Shown here piece after piece: positions 33,711 through 38,033 of a stretch of DNA of 38,033 bases; the stretch's first letter is position 1, and each line of letters begins with the position of its first letter. The translations under genes were made by a program, and so were the position numbers. The stretch is from Oscillospiraceae bacterium (GTDB lineage Bacteria; Bacillota; Clostridia; Oscillospirales; Ruminococcaceae). The notes under the pieces are model-generated. The model saw nothing but the letters and a program-made list of their open reading frames with translations, made no database searches and was not told the origin of the DNA. The DNA is taken from contig WRLV01000013.1 of assembly GCA_009777445.1 (NCBI GenBank), positions 1-38,033 on the forward strand, given 5' to 3'.

Positions 33711-33739
33711 TTGAAATTCTATAATAGATATGTTAGAAT
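33711..33739 (+). promoter_or_regulatory. promoter of the hybrid kinase gene
   Basis: TTGAAA (33711-33716) and TAGAAT (33734-33739), 17-bp spacer. Confidence 0.75.
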
Positions 33740-33764
33740 TAAGATAAATATACAACGAAAGGGC

Positions 33765-35588
33765 ATGTTTGAAAAAATGAAGCTATTGATTTTATTTTTA
33801 TTGGGGAATGTCTTTGGCGTTCTTATTGCGTGTTTGCTTTGGTTTATCTGGCATGCCGGCGAAGGTGTGCCTGCGAGTTTTTTTATTGCCATTGGGGCGG
33901 TTGTATTAGCTATATTATCAGTGGGAATAATTTTGAGCTTGTTTAAAAAGCGCGGTGAGTCAGCGCGTGAGCGTGATGAGTGCGAAAAACTCGCCGTTGC
34001 TTTAAGGCTCGCTGAAGAAAATTCACAGGCGAAGTCGATGTTTTTAGCTAACATGAGCCATGAAATAAGAACCCCTTTAAGTTCGATTATCGGGCTTAGC
34101 GAGCTTTCTATGGACGATGAAAAACTAACCGGAAGGCTTCAAGAATATTTAGTTAAAATCAACAACAGTGCTAAAGCCATGTTGGGGATTATAAACGGGC
34201 TTTTAGACATTTCAAAAATAGAATTCGGGAAAATAAAGCTTGAAGAAAAACCGTTTGAGCTTGACGATTTGCTGAATTATTGCAAGTCGGTTATTGAACC
34301 TCAAGCCGAAAGCAAAGGAATTGTAGTTTGTTTTTACGCCGAGTCGCTTTCAGAGCGAATGGCTGTAGGCGACCCGACAAAGTTGCGGCAGGTGTTGCTT
34401 AATCTCTTGTCTAACGCTGTGAAATTCACCAATCGCGGAATTGTTAAGCTGTCTGTATTTATCAAGTCGCAAGAAGAAGCGCGAATAAGACTAAGGTTCG
34501 AGGTGACAGACAGCGGCGTTGGAATAAGCGACATTCAAATTAAAACGATTTTTGAACCGTTTGCACAGTGTGAAACAGCAAGACGACACGAGGGCGCGGG
34601 ATTGGGGCTTGCTATTGCAGACGGGTTCGTCAAAACAATGGGCGGAAAAATTGAGGTAAGCAGCTTGCTTAACGTCGGGAGCAATTTCAGCTTCGAGTTA
34701 GAGTTTGACACTGTCGCGCAAATTGAAAAAGAAGACGAAATAATCACGGCTGAACTTGAAAAGTCAAAACTTTCGGGTGACGTGTTAATTTGTGAGGACA
34801 ATAAAATCAACCAAGATGTCATAACAAGCTATCTGAAGAGAATAGGGCTTAACCCCATTATCGCCGATGACGGCAAACAAGGCTTAGAGCTTGTGAAGAA
34901 ACGTATTAAAGCTCAAAAACCATTCGACTTGATTTTAATGGACATTCATATGCCGCAAATGGGTGGCATTGAAGCCGCCGAAAAAATTATTGAAACGGGC
35001 AGTAAAACGCCAATCATCGCGCTGACAGCAGATGCAAGCGGCGCGGACAAGGAAATATACAGCAAATACGGAATGTCGGACTATCTTAGTAAACCCTTTA
35101 CATCGCGCGAATTGTGGGTGTGCCTTTTAAATAATCTGCCGCCTGCCGCCGGGGGTTTGCCGTCTGATGTCTCGTCTTCTGACGGCGTTGCCGGCGGTCC
35201 GCCGGTCGATGAGACTACTGCTATGAAAAACGCTTTTGGTGATGTGAAGCTTTATGAAGAAATTCAGTTAAATTTCATAAAAGAATACAGCAAATCCTTA
35301 AAACGATTTAAAAAACTTCTCAGAGCCGGGAAGAAAGATTCGGCTCACCGTTTAATCCACAACCTTAAAACCAACGCCGCGATTCTGGGGGCGAAAGAAC
35401 TTGCCGCGAGCGCGCTTGACATTGAACACGACATAAAAAACGGCGCACTTGACATTCCCAAAGAAAAAATGGATAAAACGCAAGAACAACTCAATAAACT
35501 TATAGCGCATTTGAAGGCAGATGTGTCGCCAGAAACTCACAAATCCCCCGATAATCAAAAGTCTCAACCAAAACCAACAGATGGTTAA
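33765..35588 (+). CDS. hybrid sensor histidine kinase with receiver and HPt domains
   Basis: From the ATG at 33765 (607 residues): two membrane segments with almost no extracellular loop (LLILFLLGNVFGVLIACLLW and FFIAIGAVVLAILSVGIIL), HisKA with His99 (NMSHEIRTPL), HATPase (VLLNLLSNAVKF, DSGVGI, GAGLGLAI), receiver with phospho-Asp393 (LILMDIHMPQMGG) and Lys443, and an HPt-like domain with His532 (RLIHNLKTNAAILG). So the full relay His-Asp-His lies in one chain. An insert encoded by a palindrome (VAGGPPVD) links receiver and HPt. The lack of an extracellular sensor suggests membrane or cytoplasmic input. The ATG at 33777 is an alternative. The last 89 bp overlap the opposite-strand REC-HPt gene. 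Confidence 0.92.
   Translation: MFEKMKLLILFLLGNVFGVLIACLLWFIWHAGEGVPASFFIAIGAVVLAILSVGIILSLFKKRGESARERDECEKLAVALRLAEENSQAKSMFLANMSHEIRTPLSSIIGLSELSMDDEKLTGRLQEYLVKINNSAKAMLGIINGLLDISKIEFGKIKLEEKPFELDDLLNYCKSVIEPQAESKGIVVCFYAESLSERMAVGDPTKLRQVLLNLLSNAVKFTNRGIVKLSVFIKSQEEARIRLRFEVTDSGVGISDIQIKTIFEPFAQCETARRHEGAGLGLAIADGFVKTMGGKIEVSSLLNVGSNFSFELEFDTVAQIEKEDEIITAELEKSKLSGDVLICEDNKINQDVITSYLKRIGLNPIIADDGKQGLELVKKRIKAQKPFDLILMDIHMPQMGGIEAAEKIIETGSKTPIIALTADASGADKEIYSKYGMSDYLSKPFTSRELWVCLLNNLPPAAGGLPSDVSSSDGVAGGPPVDETTAMKNAFGDVKLYEEIQLNFIKEYSKSLKRFKKLLRAGKKDSAHRLIHNLKTNAAILGAKELAASALDIEHDIKNGALDIPKEKMDKTQEQLNKLIAHLKADVSPETHKSPDNQKSQPKPTDG
35191..35205. repeat. short palindrome in the hybrid kinase gene
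   Basis: CCGGCGGTCCGCCGG has the same CCGGCG/CGCCGG arms as the copies in dnaE and ygiQ, with loop GTC. In frame it encodes G-G-P-P. It lies in the linker between receiver and HPt domains. Confidence 0.7.
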
Positions 35589-36453
35589 TCTTCTCGTTAA
35601 TTTCTTCTCTGTAACTTTGTTCTGAAAGCAGGCGAGTTTCACGTGTGTAGCCCTCGATGTCAAAATCTTTGTGCATTTTCTCGATTTTTTCAAGTCGCTC
35701 ATAAAAATCTTTGTCTGGCAGGATTGTCTGGGTGCGTTTATTTTTTTGTTTAATCGGCAGTTCAAGAATTAACTTTTCAACCTGCGCTTTAAAATTCGGA
35801 AACTCGCGGCGACAATTTTCACCCTGCATGTTTTTTCCTAAAAGCTCTAACTCAAAAGCCGATTTTGAAAGAGCGGCGGCACCGATAACAGCAAGCGAAC
35901 TTTTAATGCCGTGAACCCTAATAGTAAAGCCCTTAATATCACCCGCTTCAAGGCATTTTTCCATCTCGTCCAAAATCACGGGAGCCTTATGAGCAAATAT
36001 AAATAAAACCTGCGAACTATCAGAAGCAATTTCATTAAAACCCTCACCGAGCGAGAGCCACTTTTTCAAAATTAGCAATAGCGGCTCTTTTTCAATGGGT
36101 TTTGCTAAAAAGTCATTGAACAGACCGCTTTTGAATTCACTTTCAAATTCACTTGCAGAGTCCCCGGTATGTACTATTATAGGCACAGCAGAACAACCGC
36201 CGAGCTTTCTTAACTGCTTGGCGGTTTCAATTCCGTCTGTTTGCGGCATCATGTTGTCCATAAATATAATGTCGTAGGGCGGCTCAACGGTTGAAAGACG
36301 AGACTTTACAAGCTCAACCGCCTCTTCACCAGACAACGCCAAATCGCATTTAACGCCGCAAAGTGACTCAACCATATTGCCTGATACACTCAGATTGATT
36401 TCATTATCATCCACGATTAAAATCCGTGCATTATTTTTAAATTCATGTGTCAT
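35500..36453 (-). CDS. response regulator with receiver and HPt domains
   Basis: The 317 residues consist of a receiver (ILIVDDNEIN, phospho-Asp66 in IIFMDNMMPQTDG, Lys118 in FLAKP), an HPt domain with His181 (RVHGIKSSLAVIG) and a C-terminal helical extension (KIEKMHKDFDIEGY...). There is no DNA-binding or output domain, so it looks like a phosphotransfer intermediate. Its ATG comes one base after the HD-GYP gene's stop, so both are one transcript. Its 3' end runs 89 bp into the convergent hybrid kinase gene. An ideal partner for the kinase in a relay (inference). Confidence 0.9.
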   Translation of the reverse strand: MTHEFKNNARILIVDDNEINLSVSGNMVESLCGVKCDLALSGEEAVELVKSRLSTVEPPYDIIFMDNMMPQTDGIETAKQLRKLGGCSAVPIIVHTGDSASEFESEFKSGLFNDFLAKPIEKEPLLLILKKWLSLGEGFNEIASDSSQVLFIFAHKAPVILDEMEKCLEAGDIKGFTIRVHGIKSSLAVIGAAALSKSAFELELLGKNMQGENCRREFPNFKAQVEKLILELPIKQKNKRTQTILPDKDFYERLEKIEKMHKDFDIEGYTRETRLLSEQSYREEINEKINHLLVLVETFDYRGICEFLATHLPSNAL

Positions 36454-36454
36454 A

Positions 36455-37561
36455 TTAATTCATGTATTTAGGGTTTTGAGAAATGGCTTTATATGCATCT
36501 GAGTTTAATTTGAACACCTCTATCAAATATGGGTCAAAGTGTTTGCCGCTGTCCTCTGATATAATTTCAACTGACTTTTCGTGGGAGAATGCTTCTTTAT
36601 AACAACGGTGTGAAGTTAGCGCGTCATATACATCGGCTATAGCCGCAATTCTGGCGGAAAGAGGTATTTCGGTCCCTTTCAGCCCTATAGGATAGCCATT
36701 TCCGTTCCACTTTTCATGGTGATATTTTATAATGTCTTTAGCGGTTATCATAAGGTCGTCACCCGAATCGCCGTCAATTAAATCTGCCATAAGCTGTTCG
36801 CCATAAAGAGTATGCGTTTTCATGATTATAAACTCTTCAGGGGTGAGTTTCCCTGCTTTGAGCAAAATGTGGTCGGGTATTGCGATTTTCCCCAAATCAT
36901 GCAGTTTTGAGGCTTTTATTATGTCGCCTCTTTGTGTGTCGGTAATCACATAGCCCTCTTTCGGGTGTTCATGCAGATAGTTGGCGATTACGGCGGTATA
37001 TTTAGTGCTTCTTTCAATGTGAAGCCCTGTGTCACTGTCGCGAATATCAGTAACCTTTGCCAACAGGCTGAAGATATTTTCCTCTCTTTTTTGAAGCTTT
37101 TCAAGAGCAGAGTTAAGGCTGAGCGTTCGTTCTTTCACCAACGACTCAAGTCTTTCTCTGTGAGCTTTAAGCTCAAGCTGAACCCTCACGCGTGTTATGA
37201 GGGTATCTTTCTTTATCGACTCTCCGCTTGCGGTTTTCAGTATATAGTCAACCGCCCCCATTTCAAACGCTTTGGCTTCGCTGTCTGCATCAATAGAGCC
37301 TGTGAGGAAAATCACAGGGATTTTGCAGGTTGTCTTGTTTTTAAGAAGTTTCCCCAACATCTCAAATCCCGACAGACCGGGCATTTCTTTATCTAACAAT
37401 ATAAGGTCGGCATCTTTAGACTCAAGATACTTCAACGCCAAGTCGCCGGCAGGGAACGGAACAACGTTATAATCAAGACTTAATATTGATAAAATCGCGC
37501 TCAGAATAACCGGGTCGTCATCAACCGCCAAAATAACGGGTTTTTTAGTTTCGCTGTACAT
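36455..37561 (-). CDS. HD-GYP response regulator (c-di-GMP phosphodiesterase type)
   Basis: The 368 residues carry an N-terminal receiver (VILAVDDDPVIL, phospho-Asp57 in LILLDKEMPGLSG), a coiled-coil linker, and an HD-GYP domain with HIERSTKYT, KLHDLGKIAIPD, the paired HH in YHHEKWNGNGYPIGLKG and ADVYDALTSHR. All residues of the HD-GYP metal site appear intact, in contrast to the degenerate EAL protein nearby, so this is the likely active c-di-GMP hydrolase of the island. The ATG at 37561 follows AGGTGA by five bases. Promoter at 37594-37622. Confidence 0.95.
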   Translation of the reverse strand: MYSETKKPVILAVDDDPVILSAILSILSLDYNVVPFPAGDLALKYLESKDADLILLDKEMPGLSGFEMLGKLLKNKTTCKIPVIFLTGSIDADSEAKAFEMGAVDYILKTASGESIKKDTLITRVRVQLELKAHRERLESLVKERTLSLNSALEKLQKREENIFSLLAKVTDIRDSDTGLHIERSTKYTAVIANYLHEHPKEGYVITDTQRGDIIKASKLHDLGKIAIPDHILLKAGKLTPEEFIIMKTHTLYGEQLMADLIDGDSGDDLMITAKDIIKYHHEKWNGNGYPIGLKGTEIPLSARIAAIADVYDALTSHRCYKEAFSHEKSVEIISEDSGKHFDPYLIEVFKLNSDAYKAISQNPKYMN

Positions 37562-37593
37562 AACAATCACCTCTCAGAAAATGTATTTATTAT

Positions 37594-37622
37594 ATTATAG
37601 CATACTCTTGCTTTAAATGCAA
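37594..37622 (-). promoter_or_regulatory. promoter of the HD-GYP / REC-HPt pair
   Basis: TTGCAT (37622-37617) and TATAAT (37599-37594) with a 17-bp spacer. Confidence 0.8.
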
Positions 37623-37663
37623 GTGTTTTAACGTAAATTTTTATAAGGTTTCATCTATTGCAG

Positions 37664-37770
37664 GGGGTGGGCTTGCCCACCCCGTCTTTTAAACATCTGA
37701 AAATTGCGGGACGGGCAAGCCCGTCCCCTACAATAACTATCAACTCTCAATTGTCAACTATCAACTGTCC
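37664..37770. repeat. composite repeat with two hairpins and heptad array (copy C)
   Basis: GGGGTGGGC-TT-GCCCACCCC (37664-37683) and GGGACGGGCAAGCCCGTCCC (37708-37727), then CTACAATAACTATC and degenerate heptads to about 37770. The second hairpin and the AATAACT core are identical to copy A. The heptads encode the last four residues and stop of the gene to the right. Confidence 0.85.
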
Positions 37771-38033
37771 GTCTCCTCCTACTCCCCCACAAAACCCCAC
37801 CCGCAATCAACGCCGGTGTGACTAAAATTGCAACAGCCGTGCTTGGATTTTTTTCTTTTTCGCTCGACTCACCCTCTCCGCTGTCAATCGGGCGGGTGTC
37901 GTTGTCAAGGTCGCTGTTAGCGTTTTCGTCAAAGCTGTAGACCAACGCGAAAGTTGAAAATCTGTCGGTTTCAAAGCTGACTGTTTTGCCGTCATAAACG
38001 CAATCGAGAACAGTCCACACGTCGTTGTGAATT
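37754..38033 (-). CDS. C-terminal end of a surface protein with NPxTG-like anchor (runs off right edge)
   Basis: The frame is open to the window edge (IHNDVWTVLDCVYDG...). The visible 92 or so residues contain a beta-rich stretch ending FETDRFSTFALVYSF, a pattern common near the ends of secreted surface proteins. An acidic linker (DLDNDTRPIDSGEGESSEKE), NPSTA, a hydrophobic segment (VAILVTPALIAGGVLWG) and RRRR follow. NPSTA-TM-Arg looks like a sortase-type anchor of the NPxTG group with Ala for Gly. The last residues TVDS and the TGA come from the heptad repeat. The full protein lies outside the window. Confidence 0.7.
   Translation of the reverse strand, partial: IHNDVWTVLDCVYDGKTVSFETDRFSTFALVYSFDENANSDLDNDTRPIDSGEGESSEKEKNPSTAVAILVTPALIAGGVLWGSRRRRTVDS

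Overview
The window looks like chromosomal DNA from a member of the Clostridia (Firmicutes), most likely an uncultured Oscillospirales-type gut or anaerobic lineage. The basis is the gene content: hprK, ROK glucokinase, whiA, a yaaL-bofA pair, rplS-lepB-rbgA-rnhB-yraN, both ATP- and PPi-type phosphofructokinases and a DUF4364 protein. SD-type ribosome sites (GGAGG/AAAGGA) and consensus promoters with 17-bp spacers also fit. The family assignment rests on homology recalled from memory, not on a database search. No stretch longer than about 300 bases is without a feature.

Left end (1-1300): an AT-rich accessory remnant. It holds the start of a small unknown gene, a 53-codon gene interrupted by an in-frame TGA inside an 8-bp tandem repeat, and a divergent control region with two palindromes and two near-consensus promoters. 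A small Cro/CI-type HTH protein follows, then a bidirectional terminator, tRNA-Pro(GGG) on the minus strand, and an IS5-like transposase fragment lying between that tRNA and its nearest promoter. It reads like the scar of an integrative element at the tRNA 3' end.

1300-6540 (minus strand): a BspA-like leucine-rich-repeat lipoprotein, pspA, a Gly/Ser-rich membrane protein with a TPM-like domain, pnp and rpsO. The last two have the classical rpsO-pnp order, with a promoter in front of rpsO. 6560-15055 (minus): one long housekeeping run from the rplS promoter: rplS-lepB-rbgA-rnhB-yraN-thrC-metallophosphoesterase-tig-clpP-clpX. It joins ribosome maturation, protein export, folding and ClpXP proteolysis. 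15130-17565 (minus): pfkA-folT-proC with its own promoter. 17575-25422 (minus): hprK-glk-murB-rapZ-hicB-whiA-dnaE, a carbon-regulation, cell-wall and replication operon in which a lone HicB-like gene sits where yvcK is usually found. 25479-26122: yaaL-bofA. 26214-29655 (plus): DUF4364 - YgiQ radical SAM - ComEC-like MBL - DUF3006, all overlapping. 29679-30923 (minus): PPi-phosphofructokinase.

30988-37622: a signalling island. It has a degenerate GGDEF-EAL protein divergent from a hybrid histidine kinase across a 25-bp palindrome. The kinase runs convergently into a REC-HPt protein with an 89-bp coding overlap, and the REC-HPt gene follows an HD-GYP response regulator. The parts suggest a multi-step phosphorelay tied to c-di-GMP turnover. 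The right edge cuts a surface protein with an NPxTG-like C-terminal anchor.

Two repeat systems run through the window. One is a composite intergenic element: degenerate ACAGTTG heptads, then ACAGTTATTGT, then a strong hairpin. It sits directly at gene 3' ends and in two cases supplies the stop codon. The other is a short palindrome (CCGGCG-NNN-CGCCGG and variants) placed in frame inside dnaE, rnhB, ygiQ and the hybrid kinase, encoding T-G-G/D-S-P type peptides; compensatory base changes between copies suggest that the hairpin itself is maintained. With the shortened DnaE, these are the most unusual features seen.
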